The position numbers were made by a program, and so were the translations under genes. Of a stretch of 64,000 bases of DNA, positions 1 through 9,116 are shown one piece after another. Below the pieces are notes generated by a model. It ran no database searches. It had not been told where the DNA came from and saw nothing but the letters and a program-made list of their open reading frames with translations. Each line of letters starts with the position of its first letter. The first letter of the stretch is position 1. Source of the stretch: Bacteroides bouchesdurhonensis (lineage in GTDB: Bacteria; Bacteroidota; Bacteroidia; Bacteroidales; Bacteroidaceae); contig NZ_LT707006.1 in NCBI RefSeq assembly GCF_900155865.1, positions 4,571,779-4,635,778 on the forward strand, read 5' to 3'.

Positions 1-71
1 AGAATAACTAAAGCAATAATAATCCATTCGGAACCGCTAGGCAAAAAGCCTAATAATAATAAGTTTGTCAT
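1..71 (-). CDS. tatA: Twin-arginine translocase subunit TatA/TatE, N-terminal part
   Basis: Only the first 23 codons lie in the window; the rest is off the left edge. The translation starts MTNLLLLGFLPSGSEWIII and continues ALVI, a short hydrophobic N-terminal membrane segment with the Gly-Ser-Glu-Trp-Ile pattern seen in Bacteroides TatA. TatA oligomers form the pore of the Sec-independent twin-arginine export pathway in the inner membrane. The ATG is at 71 on the minus strand. A Bacteroides-type -7 element lies about 47 bases upstream (118-125). The call rests on a short piece of protein, so another small single-span protein is not excluded. Confidence 0.75.
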   Translation of the reverse strand, partial: MTNLLLLGFLPSGSEWIIIALVI

Positions 72-117
72 AGGTGTTATTTAATTAATTAAGAAGTTTT
101 ATTTCTCTTTGTCCGCG

Positions 118-125
118 CAAAGATA
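118..125 (-). promoter_or_regulatory. Candidate tatA promoter, -7 element
   Basis: The minus strand reads TATCTTTG here, matching the Bacteroides consensus TAnnTTTG. It would place the transcription start near 111, leaving a leader of about 40 bases before the tatA start codon. I did not find a convincing -33 TTTG partner. Confidence 0.5.
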
Positions 126-226
126 AGTATTTAAATGGATAATGGACGATGGATAATTGATAATTTGTGTTATGAACAACCGCGTAAACGCATTATCTAC
201 CGTCCACTTTCCGTTTTCTATTCTAT

Positions 227-2731
227 CTAATCTTGATAATAGACTCGTTTTACCCGGGTTGAAATACTGGTCAGCACTTCATAAGGTATGGTATCCAACT
301 TATCTGATAATACGGTGATTGGCAGATCGTCTCCAAAGATAATAGCTTGGTCGCCTTCCCGACAATCGATATCAGTGACATCAATCATACAGACATCCAT
401 ACAGATATTGCCTACATAGGGGGCTTTCTTTCCATTCACTAAACAGTAAGCATTGCCACGCCCTAAATGCCGGTTCAGTCCGTCGGCGTAACCAATAGGA
501 ATGGCCGCTATACGCGATGGGCGATTCAAATGTCCCATACGACTATAGCCTACTGTATCTTCTTCGGGCACGTCCCGTATCTGCAAAATAGTTGTTTTAA
601 GTGTACTTACATTATATATAATAGAATTGTCTATCGGGCTCACTCCATAAAGTCCGATACCTAAGCGTACCATATCAAATTGTGCGCCCGGGAAACGCTC
701 GATACCTGCCGTATTGCAAATATGACGTAGAATCTTATGTGAAAAAGCAGCCTGCAATTCCTGCGAACCTTTCTCAAACAGTTCAATCTGCCGACGAGTG
801 AAAGTATCAAATTGAGGCGAATCACTCCCCACAAAATGAGAAAAGACAGAACGGGGAATAACCGCATTCTGATTCTTCAACCGACGTATTAATAACGGTA
901 TTTCATCGATTTCAAATCCTAGGCGGTGCATACCCGTATCAAGTTTCACATGAATCGGGAAATTAGTAATTCCTTCCTTTTCCGCTGCTTTGATCAGTGC
1001 ATCCAACAGATGAAAGTTATATACTTCCGGCTCTAATTTATGATCGAACATCGTTTTAAATGCAGTAAGTTCAGGATCCATTATAATAATGGAAGAAGTA
1101 ATTCCAGCCTTCCGGAGCTCAGATCCTTCATCCGCCACAGCTACCGCCAAATAATCGACATGATGTTCTTGCAATGTCTTTGCTATTTCATAGGATCCTG
1201 CTCCATAAGCGGAAGCTTTCACCATACAAACCACTTTAGTTTCCGGATGGCGAAGCATGGAACGATAATAATTTAAATTAGCAACCATCGCCCCAAGATT
1301 TACTTCCAGAATCGTTTCATGAACTTTCAACTCCAATTCATCCGATACCTGATCAAAATTAAAGATACGGGAACCTTTCACCAGAATTACTTCCGAATGA
1401 AGAGATTTTAAAATATCCGATCCCAGCAATGCCTTTGTATTCGGAAAGAAATAACATTCCGGCGTACCATCCAAGCGGGCGGCACAAGAAGATATCTCAG
1501 GCCCTACTCCAATCAATTTATTAATCTTACGGCTTTGCACCAATTGTGCCACACGACGATAAAGTGTTGCAGTGCTTTGCCCTGTTTCCAGGATATCCGA
1601 TAAGATAAGTGTTCGCTTCAATCCTTTCTTTTCCGAACGACGTACCAGAAAATCAAGTGCAATATCTAACGAGGCTAAATCTGAATTGTAACTATCATTG
1701 ATTAATACACATCCATTCTTTCCTTCTTTTACTTCCAACCGCATTGCTACCGGTTCCAAACGTGCCATACGTTCCGTAATTTGGTCGGCCGGTGTCATCA
1801 AATAAAGGCAAGCAGCCAAACAATTCAATGCATTTTCGATAGAAGCATCATCAATGAAGGGGATACAGAACGTATTATCCATATCCAGATAACGGTATGA
1901 AACAACTGTATGGTCTTCTTTCTTGATAATCCGGTTGATATATAAAGGACGTTCGATATCTTTACGGCTCCAGGCAATCTCACGTGCTGTCAGCATAGAT
2001 TTTGCCACGCAATTGCTGATAAGTTCATTATCTCCATCGTAAATCACTACATCGCAATCTTTGAAGAGCGTCAGCTTTTCCATACACTTTTCCTGCAAAG
2101 AGAAAAAGTTTTCCTGATGGGCACCCCCAATATTAGTTAGAATGCCAATGGTAGGCTGTATAATCTTTTTCAAAGCTCCCATCTCTCCCATCTCAGATAT
2201 TCCAGCTTCAAAGATACCTAGTTCGGCCTCATCACTCAATTGCCAGACAGACAGAGGAACACCAATTTGAGAATTATAACTACGCGGAGAACGTACAATG
2301 CAACGATCCGGACTCAGCAGTTGATGAAGCCACTCCTTTACAATCGTTTTTCCATTACTGCCTGTGATACCAATCACAGGTATTTTAAAATTTTCCCGAT
2401 GTATCTCAGCTAACTTTTGCAGTGCTTTCAGAGGATTGGCTACAATTAAATAATTGACAGGGGATGATTGCATATCGTCCGGTATCCATTCTTCCTGAAC
2501 TATCGTCTCATAGTCCTCTTTGGAAACTACAAAATTGCGCACTCCCCGATCATACAATTCAGGGATATAACGAGAACCATTACTGCGTTTCGTTGTTAAA
2601 GCAAAGAAGAGAGTTTCTTCGGGGAAACTCAAAGAGCGGCTATCTGTTAGCAGCCAATCAATAGTAGTTTCATGTTTTCCCACACGACGGGCACCGATAT
2701 ATTCGGCTATGGATTCAATCGTATACGGCAT
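227..2731 (-). CDS. murF-alr: Bifunctional MurF (UDP-MurNAc-tripeptide:D-Ala-D-Ala ligase) / alanine racemase
   Basis: 834 residues, a fusion of two cytoplasmic peptidoglycan-precursor enzymes. Residues 1 to about 460 are a Mur ligase: the ATP loop GITGSNGKT is at 121-129, followed by the central domain with NIGGAHQENF and a C-terminal domain with NDSYNSD. MurF joins D-Ala-D-Ala to the UDP-MurNAc tripeptide. Residues from about 470 to the end are a PLP-dependent alanine racemase, with the cofactor lysine at K506 in VKASAYGAG and the conserved GYADGLNR segment. Racemase therefore supplies the D-alanine that feeds the ligase in the same polypeptide. This fusion is usual in Bacteroidetes. Its start overlaps the end of the upstream GSCFA gene by 25 bases, so the two are probably translated from one message. 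Confidence 0.95.
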   Translation of the reverse strand: MPYTIESIAEYIGARRVGKHETTIDWLLTDSRSLSFPEETLFFALTTKRSNGSRYIPELYDRGVRNFVVSKEDYETIVQEEWIPDDMQSSPVNYLIVANPLKALQKLAEIHRENFKIPVIGITGSNGKTIVKEWLHQLLSPDRCIVRSPRSYNSQIGVPLSVWQLSDEAELGIFEAGISEMGEMGALKKIIQPTIGILTNIGGAHQENFFSLQEKCMEKLTLFKDCDVVIYDGDNELISNCVAKSMLTAREIAWSRKDIERPLYINRIIKKEDHTVVSYRYLDMDNTFCIPFIDDASIENALNCLAACLYLMTPADQITERMARLEPVAMRLEVKEGKNGCVLINDSYNSDLASLDIALDFLVRRSEKKGLKRTLILSDILETGQSTATLYRRVAQLVQSRKINKLIGVGPEISSCAARLDGTPECYFFPNTKALLGSDILKSLHSEVILVKGSRIFNFDQVSDELELKVHETILEVNLGAMVANLNYYRSMLRHPETKVVCMVKASAYGAGSYEIAKTLQEHHVDYLAVAVADEGSELRKAGITSSIIIMDPELTAFKTMFDHKLEPEVYNFHLLDALIKAAEKEGITNFPIHVKLDTGMHRLGFEIDEIPLLIRRLKNQNAVIPRSVFSHFVGSDSPQFDTFTRRQIELFEKGSQELQAAFSHKILRHICNTAGIERFPGAQFDMVRLGIGLYGVSPIDNSIIYNVSTLKTTILQIRDVPEEDTVGYSRMGHLNRPSRIAAIPIGYADGLNRHLGRGNAYCLVNGKKAPYVGNICMDVCMIDVTDIDCREGDQAIIFGDDLPITVLSDKLDTIPYEVLTSISTRVKRVYYQD

Positions 2732-3696
2732 AGTTCTTTTTCTTTTTGAAAATCTAAGTACGGGTATTTTCTGTTAAGTCGTTCTATTTTTAACACTATT
2801 TGTCCTAAAAAGCGTTGATACGCTTCCGAACGCGGATGGAAAGGCTTATGTGCCAAATCCTGGCAGATGTCTTTTACAGCCATTATTATTTGTTTTGTTT
2901 CCATAGAGAAGAAAACTTCCGAGAAGCGTTCCCACAAATAACGGACTGTCAATGAAGACGGATGCAGCATATCATCAGCATAAAAACGGTAGTCACGCAG
3001 TTCGTCCAACACGATCTCGTAAGAAGGGAAGTAGAAAACATGCTCCGGGAATTGTTGCTGCAAACGTGCGATAGCTAACAATAAGGTAGCTTTGCTCAAC
3101 TGGTTCGCATGCAACCCATCACGTATATGCCGGATAGGACTCACTGTAAACAGTATCTTCAAATTCGAATTACGTGCTGTCATACTGGCAATAAGTGAAA
3201 CATATTCACCCACTATTTCATCTACCGAAAGTAGTCTGCGAGTAAAATAGCTTTCCGGTTGCTTATGGCAGTTAGACACGACTTTCCCTGTACCCTTCTG
3301 TTCATAAACGTAAGCAGTACCGAAAGTCAATATCAACCAATCGAGTTCGTGAATAGACTGATGGGCTTGTTGCAAACGGGCATTTATATTCCGAAGAGTC
3401 TCTTCCTGTGTAGAGGCAGAAAAAGAACCATGATGCATCGGGCTATGCCAATAGTCCTTATATACAAAAAGATCATCCTGCTGATATTCCTTCCCTTTCA
3501 ATACTTCAATCAAAGCAGCCAAAACGGAAAGAGGATTATAAAGGATGCCGAAAGGATTTACATCTATCTTAAATTTGTTTTCCATCAGTTGCAAACCTAT
3601 ATTCTCAGCGAAACAAGATCCCATTAAGAGTATTTGTCCGGCATGAGTGACAGGAGGCATACCTGTGGGAAGTTCAACCTTCGTTTGGAAATCCAT
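2707..3696 (-). CDS. GSCFA-domain protein (SGNH-like hydrolase fold)
   Basis: 329 residues. The family signature GSCFA is at residues 26-30, where Ser27 is the likely nucleophile of an SGNH/GDSL-type esterase fold. A block reading TFGTAYVYE lies near residue 126 and a later ADDMLHPSS block supplies the Asp/His pair expected of this fold. There is no signal peptide, so the protein is probably cytoplasmic. The true substrate is unknown. The gene lies immediately upstream of and overlaps murF-alr, an arrangement that suggests a link to cell-wall precursor metabolism, though this is inference. A possible promoter lies at 3731-3738. Confidence 0.88.
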   Translation of the reverse strand: MDFQTKVELPTGMPPVTHAGQILLMGSCFAENIGLQLMENKFKIDVNPFGILYNPLSVLAALIEVLKGKEYQQDDLFVYKDYWHSPMHHGSFSASTQEETLRNINARLQQAHQSIHELDWLILTFGTAYVYEQKGTGKVVSNCHKQPESYFTRRLLSVDEIVGEYVSLIASMTARNSNLKILFTVSPIRHIRDGLHANQLSKATLLLAIARLQQQFPEHVFYFPSYEIVLDELRDYRFYADDMLHPSSLTVRYLWERFSEVFFSMETKQIIMAVKDICQDLAHKPFHPRSEAYQRFLGQIVLKIERLNRKYPYLDFQKEKELCRIRLNP

Positions 3697-3730
3697 CTTA
3701 TTTTTCTCTTTTAATTTCTTTATCGTAGGA

Positions 3731-3738
3731 CAAAAGTA
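3731..3738 (-). promoter_or_regulatory. Candidate promoter for GSCFA/murF-alr, -7 element
   Basis: The minus strand reads TACTTTTG, a match to TAnnTTTG, 35 bases upstream of the GSCFA start codon. No clear -33 element is visible. Confidence 0.4.
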
Positions 3739-3854
3739 TAATAAAGATGCGACTTTACCTACATTGGATACAACTAAAATAAGAAAAACTTATAGGCGTA
3801 TTATTGATGTCATATAGAAGATTACTTGTTTATTTCCGAGAAAAAGTGTATCTT

Positions 3855-3959
3855 ATAGGTTGCAAAGCTTTAACCGCAAGTTCCGGTTTTAAAACCGGAA
3901 CCTTCGATTATGTAACCGAAGCTTGCGGTTATAAAGCCGAAGCTTACGGTTACAGTTTG
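3855..3959. repeat. 21-bp-period degenerate tandem repeat (class A, locus 1)
   Basis: Five successive 21-base units start at 3855, 3876, 3897, 3918 and 3939. The clearest two begin GAAGCTTGCGGTTATA and GAAGCTTACGGTTACA. Several units end in AACC or AAGCC. Units 2 and 3 also form a local palindrome (CCGGTTTTAAAACCGG). The period is exact although the sequence is degenerate. A related 21-base array is present at 32367-32450. Confidence 0.75.
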
Positions 3960-3974
3960 GTATTCATGAAAACA

Positions 3975-4042
3975 TAGTTTTCTATTAAGGAAGAATAAGT
4001 TTTCTATTAAGAGACAGCAAGTTTTCTATTAAGGGACAACAA
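3975..4042. repeat. 22-bp-period tandem repeat (class B, locus 1)
   Basis: Three units share the 14-base core AGTTTTCTATTAAG, with TATTAA at 3983, 4005 and 4027, an exact 22-base spacing. On the minus strand the core reads TTAATAGAAAACTT, matching the class B array at 32237-32345. The array ends about 75 bases before the dxs -33 region. Confidence 0.8.
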
Positions 4043-4112
4043 CACCTTTACTAATAGCCCACACACACCTCAAGCCTGAAGCAGAACCAGACAATAGAAG
4101 AATTTGTTGAAA

Positions 4113-4146
4113 AGTAGGCACTATCCGTTTTCTTTTTGTATTTTTG
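4113..4146 (+). promoter_or_regulatory. dxs promoter (-33 TTTG, -7 TATTTTTG)
   Basis: TATTTTTG at 4139-4146 matches the Bacteroides -7 consensus TAnnTTTG, with TTTG at 4113-4116 as a possible -33 element. Transcription would start near 4153, which is downstream of the ATG at 4136. This argues for translation of dxs from the ATG at 4166. Confidence 0.6.
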
Positions 4147-4165
4147 CACTAAATTTTCTCGAATC

Positions 4166-6109
4166 ATGAAGAATGAACCTACATATAACTTGCTAAACTC
4201 TATCAACACCCCTGATGACCTACGGCAGCTGAACGTAGAGCAACTGCCGGAAGTATGTGATGAACTGAGGCAAGACATTATAAAAGAACTCTCGTGTAAT
4301 CCGGGACACTTTGCCGCCAGCCTAGGGACTGTTGAGCTTACAGTTGCCTTACACTACATTTATAATACACCCTATGACCGTATTGTGTGGGATGTCGGTC
4401 ATCAGGCATATGGACATAAGATTCTGACAGGAAGACGGGAAGCTTTCTTTACCAACCGTAAATTAGGAGGTATCCGCCCTTTCCCTTCACCGGAAGAAAG
4501 CGAATATGATACTTTCACTTGCGGACATGCATCCAATTCGATATCTGCTGCGTTGGGTATGGCTGTTGCTGCATCCCAAAAAGGGGAAAAGGACCGTCAT
4601 GTTGTAGCAATCCTTGGTGATGGCTCCATGAGCGGCGGATTAGCCTTTGAAGGGTTGAACAATACTTCTACTACTTCAAACAACCTGCTCATTATCCTGA
4701 ATGATAATGATATGGCTATCGACCGCAGCGTGGGCGGGATGAAGCAATATTTGTTCAACCTGACAACCTCGAACCGTTATAATCAATTACGTTTCAAAGC
4801 TTCCCGTTTATTGTTCAAGCTCGGTATTCTGAATGATGAACGTCGTAAAGCTCTTATCCGCTTCGGAAATAGCCTGAAATCAATGGCAGCCCAACAGCAG
4901 AATATTTTTGAGGGAATGAATATCCGTTACTTCGGTCCTATCGACGGACACGATGTGAAAAATCTGACAAGAGTATTGCGTGATATAAAAGACCTGCAAG
5001 GTCCCAAAATACTGCATCTGCATACTGTGAAAGGAAAAGGATTCGCACCGGCGGAAAAACATGCTACCGAGTGGCATGCTCCGGGTAAGTTCGATCCTGT
5101 AACGGGAGAACGTTTTATTGCCAATACAGTAGGAATTCCTCCCCTCTATCAGGATGTATTCGGTAACACATTGGTTGAACTGGCAGAAGCCAATTCCAAG
5201 ATTTTCGGTGTCACTCCGGCTATGCCTTCGGGATGTTCGATGAACATTCTTATGTCTAAAATGCCCGGACGGGCTTTCGATGTTGGAATTGCCGAAGGAC
5301 ATGCTGTAACTTTCTCCGGAGGTATGGCAAAAGATGGTTTGCTGCCATTCTGCAACATTTATTCATCGTTCATGCAACGGGCATACGATAATATTATTCA
5401 TGACGTAGCGATCCAAAATCTTTCTGTCGTATTCTGTCTGGATCGTGCCGGATTGGTTGGCGAAGATGGTCCTACACATCATGGAGCATTTGATATGGCA
5501 TATCTACGTCCGATACCTAATCTGACGATCGCTTCCCCCATGGATGAACATGAACTGAGAAGATTAATGTATACCGCACAACTTCCGGATAAGGGACCGT
5601 TTGTGTTGCGCTATCCGCGTGGAAGGGGTGTATTGGTCGATTGGATGTGTCCGTTTGAAGAGATTCCGGTTGGCAAAGGAAGGAAATTGAAAGATGGTAA
5701 TGATCTTGCCGTTATCAGCATCGGACCTATTGGCAATAAGGTAGCTTCGGCCATCAGTCATGCTGAAGCTGAATCCGGAAGAGATATCGCTCATTACGAC
5801 CTGCGATTCCTTAAACCGCTGGATGAAGAGCTACTTCACGAAGTAGGTCGCAATTTTAGCCGCGTCATCACTGTAGAAGATGGAGTGATTCAGGGAGGTA
5901 TGGGAAGTGCCGTACTTGAATTTATGTCGGATCATGGATATACTCCGGCAATCAAGCGTATCGGACTCCCAGACAGGTTTGTACAACATGGTACGGTAAC
6001 GGAACTCTACCAGCTTTGTGGAATGGATGAAAATAGCATAACCAAAGAGCTATTGAATCAATGTGCTCTTTTACCTGTTACAAGCAAAATAAAAGAACTA
6101 ACGAACTAG
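4166..6109 (+). CDS. dxs: 1-deoxy-D-xylulose-5-phosphate synthase
   Basis: 647 residues from the ATG at 4166. An in-frame ATG at 4136 would add ten residues but lies inside the promoter. The enzyme is thiamine-diphosphate dependent and condenses pyruvate with glyceraldehyde-3-phosphate, the first step of the MEP isoprenoid pathway. Visible landmarks are GHQAYGHK with the catalytic His near the N-terminus, the TPP/Mg-binding GDGSMSGGLAFEGLNN, and DRAGLVGEDGPTHHG in the transketolase pyrimidine domain with the catalytic Glu. The C-terminal transketolase domain ends the protein. The stop is followed after only two bases by trkA, so the two are very likely cotranscribed. Confidence 0.97.
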   Translation: MKNEPTYNLLNSINTPDDLRQLNVEQLPEVCDELRQDIIKELSCNPGHFAASLGTVELTVALHYIYNTPYDRIVWDVGHQAYGHKILTGRREAFFTNRKLGGIRPFPSPEESEYDTFTCGHASNSISAALGMAVAASQKGEKDRHVVAILGDGSMSGGLAFEGLNNTSTTSNNLLIILNDNDMAIDRSVGGMKQYLFNLTTSNRYNQLRFKASRLLFKLGILNDERRKALIRFGNSLKSMAAQQQNIFEGMNIRYFGPIDGHDVKNLTRVLRDIKDLQGPKILHLHTVKGKGFAPAEKHATEWHAPGKFDPVTGERFIANTVGIPPLYQDVFGNTLVELAEANSKIFGVTPAMPSGCSMNILMSKMPGRAFDVGIAEGHAVTFSGGMAKDGLLPFCNIYSSFMQRAYDNIIHDVAIQNLSVVFCLDRAGLVGEDGPTHHGAFDMAYLRPIPNLTIASPMDEHELRRLMYTAQLPDKGPFVLRYPRGRGVLVDWMCPFEEIPVGKGRKLKDGNDLAVISIGPIGNKVASAISHAEAESGRDIAHYDLRFLKPLDEELLHEVGRNFSRVITVEDGVIQGGMGSAVLEFMSDHGYTPAIKRIGLPDRFVQHGTVTELYQLCGMDENSITKELLNQCALLPVTSKIKELTN

Positions 6110-6111
6110 AA

Positions 6112-7452
6112 ATGAAGATCATTATCGCAGGTGCCGGCAACGTAGGCACTCATCTGGCTAAATTGTTGTCGCGTGAGAAGCAGGATATTATCCTGATGGA
6201 CGATGACGAAGAGAAACTAAGTACTATTAGTTCCAATTTCGACTTGCTAACGGTCACAGCTTCCCCTTCCTCTATCTCCGGTCTAAAAGAGGTAGGTGTG
6301 AAAGAAGCAGATCTATTTATTGCTGTTACTCCCGACGAAAGCCGGAACATGACTGCGTGTATGCTAGCCACCAACCTGGGAGCTAAAAAGACGGTTGCCC
6401 GCATTGATAACTACGAATATCTTCTACCAAAGAATAAAGAGTTCTTCAAAAAACTGGGTGTTCATTCGTTGATCTATCCGGAGATGTTGGCTGCTAAAGA
6501 AATTGTATCGTCCATGCGCATGAGCTGGGTACGTCAATGGTGGGAGTTTTGCGGGGGGGCTTTATTGCTTATCGGTACCAAGATGCGGGAAAAAGCAGAA
6601 ATCCTGAATATCCCACTGCATCAATTAGGAGGACCGAATATCCCTTATCACGTTGTAGCTATCAAGCGTGGAACGGAGACAATTATCCCGCGTGGAGACG
6701 ATGTGATCAAACTGCATGACATCGTATACTTTACTACTACCCGTAAATACCTCCCTTACATTCGGAAAATAGCCGGTAAAGAAGATTTTGCCGATGTGCG
6801 CAACGTTATGATAATGGGGGGAAGCCGTATCGCTGTCCGCACTGCACAATATGTACCGGACTATATGCAGGTTAAAATAGTAGATAATAATATAACCCGT
6901 TGTAACCGCCTGACGGAGATATTAGATGACAAAACAATGATCATTAATGGAGATGGGCGTGATATGGACTTACTCATTGAAGAAGGATTGAAAAATACCG
7001 AAGCTTTTGTTGCCCTTACCGGAAATTCGGAAACGAATATTCTTGCTTGTCTTGCAGCAAAACGAATGGGAGTTGAAAAGACAGTCGCCGAAGTGGAGAA
7101 TATCGACTATATCAGTATGGCGGAAAGTCTTGACATCGGTACGGTTATCAATAAAAAGATGATTGCGGCTAGTCATATCTACCAGATGATGTTGGATGCA
7201 GATGTTTCCAATGTGAAATGCCTGACTTTTGCGAATGCGGATGTGGCAGAGTTTACTGTGCCGGAAGGAGCTAAAATAACAAAGCACTTGATTAAGGATC
7301 TTGGACTGCCGAAAGGTACTACTATCGGTGGTATGATACGTAACGGTGAAGGTGTGCTGGTTACCGGTGATACACTGATTCGTCCCGGTGACCACGTCGT
7401 AGTATTCTGTCTGAGTATGATGATAAAAAAGATTGAAAAGTTCTTTAATTAA
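6112..7452 (+). CDS. trkA: Trk potassium uptake regulatory protein TrkA
   Basis: 446 residues from the ATG at 6112. An upstream in-frame ATG at 6061 lies inside dxs and is less likely. TrkA is the cytoplasmic NAD-binding gating subunit of the TrkH potassium channel. It has two RCK repeats: the first opens with the Rossmann motif GAGNVGTHLAKLLS near the N-terminus, and the second begins near VMIMGGSRIAVRTAQYV around residue 230. Each is followed by a TrkA-C ligand domain. The next gene is its membrane partner trkH, after 90 bases. Confidence 0.95.
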   Translation: MKIIIAGAGNVGTHLAKLLSREKQDIILMDDDEEKLSTISSNFDLLTVTASPSSISGLKEVGVKEADLFIAVTPDESRNMTACMLATNLGAKKTVARIDNYEYLLPKNKEFFKKLGVHSLIYPEMLAAKEIVSSMRMSWVRQWWEFCGGALLLIGTKMREKAEILNIPLHQLGGPNIPYHVVAIKRGTETIIPRGDDVIKLHDIVYFTTTRKYLPYIRKIAGKEDFADVRNVMIMGGSRIAVRTAQYVPDYMQVKIVDNNITRCNRLTEILDDKTMIINGDGRDMDLLIEEGLKNTEAFVALTGNSETNILACLAAKRMGVEKTVAEVENIDYISMAESLDIGTVINKKMIAASHIYQMMLDADVSNVKCLTFANADVAEFTVPEGAKITKHLIKDLGLPKGTTIGGMIRNGEGVLVTGDTLIRPGDHVVVFCLSMMIKKIEKFFN

Positions 7453-7466
7453 TAATAGGCCAATGT

Positions 7467-7519
7467 GCTAATATACTCAATTAATTGCGTTTTATAGGTA
7501 CGACAATTAGTATATTAGC
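7467..7519 (+). other. Inverted repeat between trkA and trkH
   Basis: GCTAATATAC at 7467-7476 is the exact reverse complement of GTATATTAGC at 7510-7519. The flanks CCAAT and ATTGG extend the pairing with a bulge. The stem has little GC and no T-run, so it is not a normal terminator. It sits just before trkH and could modulate its translation or protect the message, but this is speculation. Confidence 0.5.
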
Positions 7520-7542
7520 CAATATATTGGAGGATTACTTAT

Positions 7543-8994
7543 ATGATCAATTCCAAAATGATATTGCGGATTCTGGGCTTCCTGCTCTTGATAGAAACAG
7601 CCATGTTAATGTGTTGTGGAGGAGTTTCCTTATTCTATAAAGAGAATGACCTGAATAGCTTCCTTCTTTCGTCAGCCATCACTTGTTGTGTTGGAATGCT
7701 ATTACTTGCTATCGGAAAGAATGCAGTAAGATCGTTAAACCGGCGCGATGGATACGTCATTGTAAGCATATCCTGGGTCGCCTTTTCAATTTTCGGGATG
7801 TTACCTTATTATATAGGTGGATACATTCCTAAAATAACAGATGCTTTCTTTGAAACGATGTCCGGTTTCAGTAGTACAGGAGCTACTATTATGGATAATA
7901 TAGAATCCATGCCTCATGGAATTCTTTTCTGGAGAGCTATGACACAATGGATTGGTGGTTTAGGTATTGTATTCTTCACCATTGCCGTTCTTCCGATTTT
8001 CGGTATGGGGGGTATTCAGGTGTTTGCAGCAGAAGCTAGCGGACCTACCCATGATAAAGTTCATCCGCGTATTGGGGTCACCGCTAAATGGATCTGGGGT
8101 ATTTACGCCGGTATGACGGGTACTTTAATTCTTTTGTTAGTATTTGGTGGTATGGGTATATTTGATAGTATCTGCCATGCTTTTGCAACTACCGGTACAG
8201 GAGGATTCTCTACCAAACAGGCAAGTATTGAGCATTACCAATCACCTTATATAGAATATGTAATTTCCATCTTTATGTTCCTTTCAGGAGTCAATTTCAC
8301 TTTGCTTTTATTACTTGTAAATGGCAAAATTAAGAAATTCATCCATGATGCAGAACTAAAATGGTATTTCATGTCGGTGGTATTCTTTACTGCCTTTATA
8401 GCAGTCTGGCTTTATGAGACAAGCCCAATCAGTATCGAAGAGGCATTTCGGAAATCATTATTCCAAGTGATTTCACTTCACACGTCTACAGGGTTTGCTA
8501 CGACAGATTATATGTTATGGCCTTCTATCTTATGGGGATGTCTTATTATTGTCATGGTGGTAGGAGCCTGTGCAGGAAGTACTACAGGAGGTATCAAATG
8601 TATCCGAATGGTGATTCTAAGCAAAATTTCCAAAAATGAATTCAAGCATATCATACATCCGAATGCTGTGCTTCCTGTTCGGGTAAATAAACAGGTGATT
8701 TCTCCATCCATACAATCTACAGTATTGGCATTCACTTTCCTCTATGTAGTGATTGTCATTATCAGTACGCTTATCATGATGGGATTAGGAGTAGGATTCC
8801 TCGAATCATTGGGTACTGTTATTTCCAGTATGGGTAACATGGGTCCGGGTCTTGGACTTTTCGGTCCTGCTTATTCGTGGAGTGCACTTCCTGATATATC
8901 CAAATGGTTACTTTCTTTCCTTATGTTACTTGGACGGTTGGAGTTATTCACTGTGTTGTTGCTTTTTAGTTCTGATTTCTGGAAAAGAAACTAA
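7543..8994 (+). CDS. trkH: Trk-type potassium uptake protein, membrane subunit TrkH
   Basis: 483 residues, strongly hydrophobic with about ten membrane segments. It carries the four pore-loop repeats of the TrkH/KtrB family, for example SGFSSTGATI, FATTGTGGFS, LHTSTGFATTDY and ISSMGNMGPGLG, with glycines at the filter positions. GACAGSTTGGIKCIR is a typical family segment. It forms the potassium-conducting dimer in the inner membrane and is gated by TrkA, encoded directly upstream. The end faces a hairpin terminator and the convergent glycan operon. Confidence 0.95.
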   Translation: MINSKMILRILGFLLLIETAMLMCCGGVSLFYKENDLNSFLLSSAITCCVGMLLLAIGKNAVRSLNRRDGYVIVSISWVAFSIFGMLPYYIGGYIPKITDAFFETMSGFSSTGATIMDNIESMPHGILFWRAMTQWIGGLGIVFFTIAVLPIFGMGGIQVFAAEASGPTHDKVHPRIGVTAKWIWGIYAGMTGTLILLLVFGGMGIFDSICHAFATTGTGGFSTKQASIEHYQSPYIEYVISIFMFLSGVNFTLLLLLVNGKIKKFIHDAELKWYFMSVVFFTAFIAVWLYETSPISIEEAFRKSLFQVISLHTSTGFATTDYMLWPSILWGCLIIVMVVGACAGSTTGGIKCIRMVILSKISKNEFKHIIHPNAVLPVRVNKQVISPSIQSTVLAFTFLYVVIVIISTLIMMGLGVGFLESLGTVISSMGNMGPGLGLFGPAYSWSALPDISKWLLSFLMLLGRLELFTVLLLFSSDFWKRN

Positions 8995-9055
8995 CTCTCT
9001 AATTGAGTTTTTACGCTTTTCTATGATTTAATAGTTTCTACGTTATACAATAAAA

Positions 9056-9085
9056 AAATGGTGCCGACCACTGTCTGCACCATTT
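9056..9085 (-). terminator. Terminator of the first enzyme operon
   Basis: AAATGGTGC at 9056-9064 pairs with GCACCATTT at 9077-9085. Read on the minus strand the stem is followed by a run of seven T, the classic intrinsic-terminator form. It lies about 30 bases past the stop of the SGNH gene and between convergent transcripts. Confidence 0.85.
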
Positions 9086-9116
9086 CCTGCTTTACAATCC
9101 TTTTCAAAAGAAAAGA

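Larger units (their letters stand above)
3697..4165. other. Gene-free spacer between divergent GSCFA and dxs
   Basis: A 469-base spacer with no credible gene. It contains a leftward promoter candidate, a 21-bp-period array, a 22-bp-period array and the rightward dxs promoter. The arrays are listed separately. Confidence 0.8.

Noticed and set aside
3855..4042. Possible CRISPR array
   Set aside because: Units are 21-22 bases in direct contact with no unique spacers, and no cas gene is in the window.
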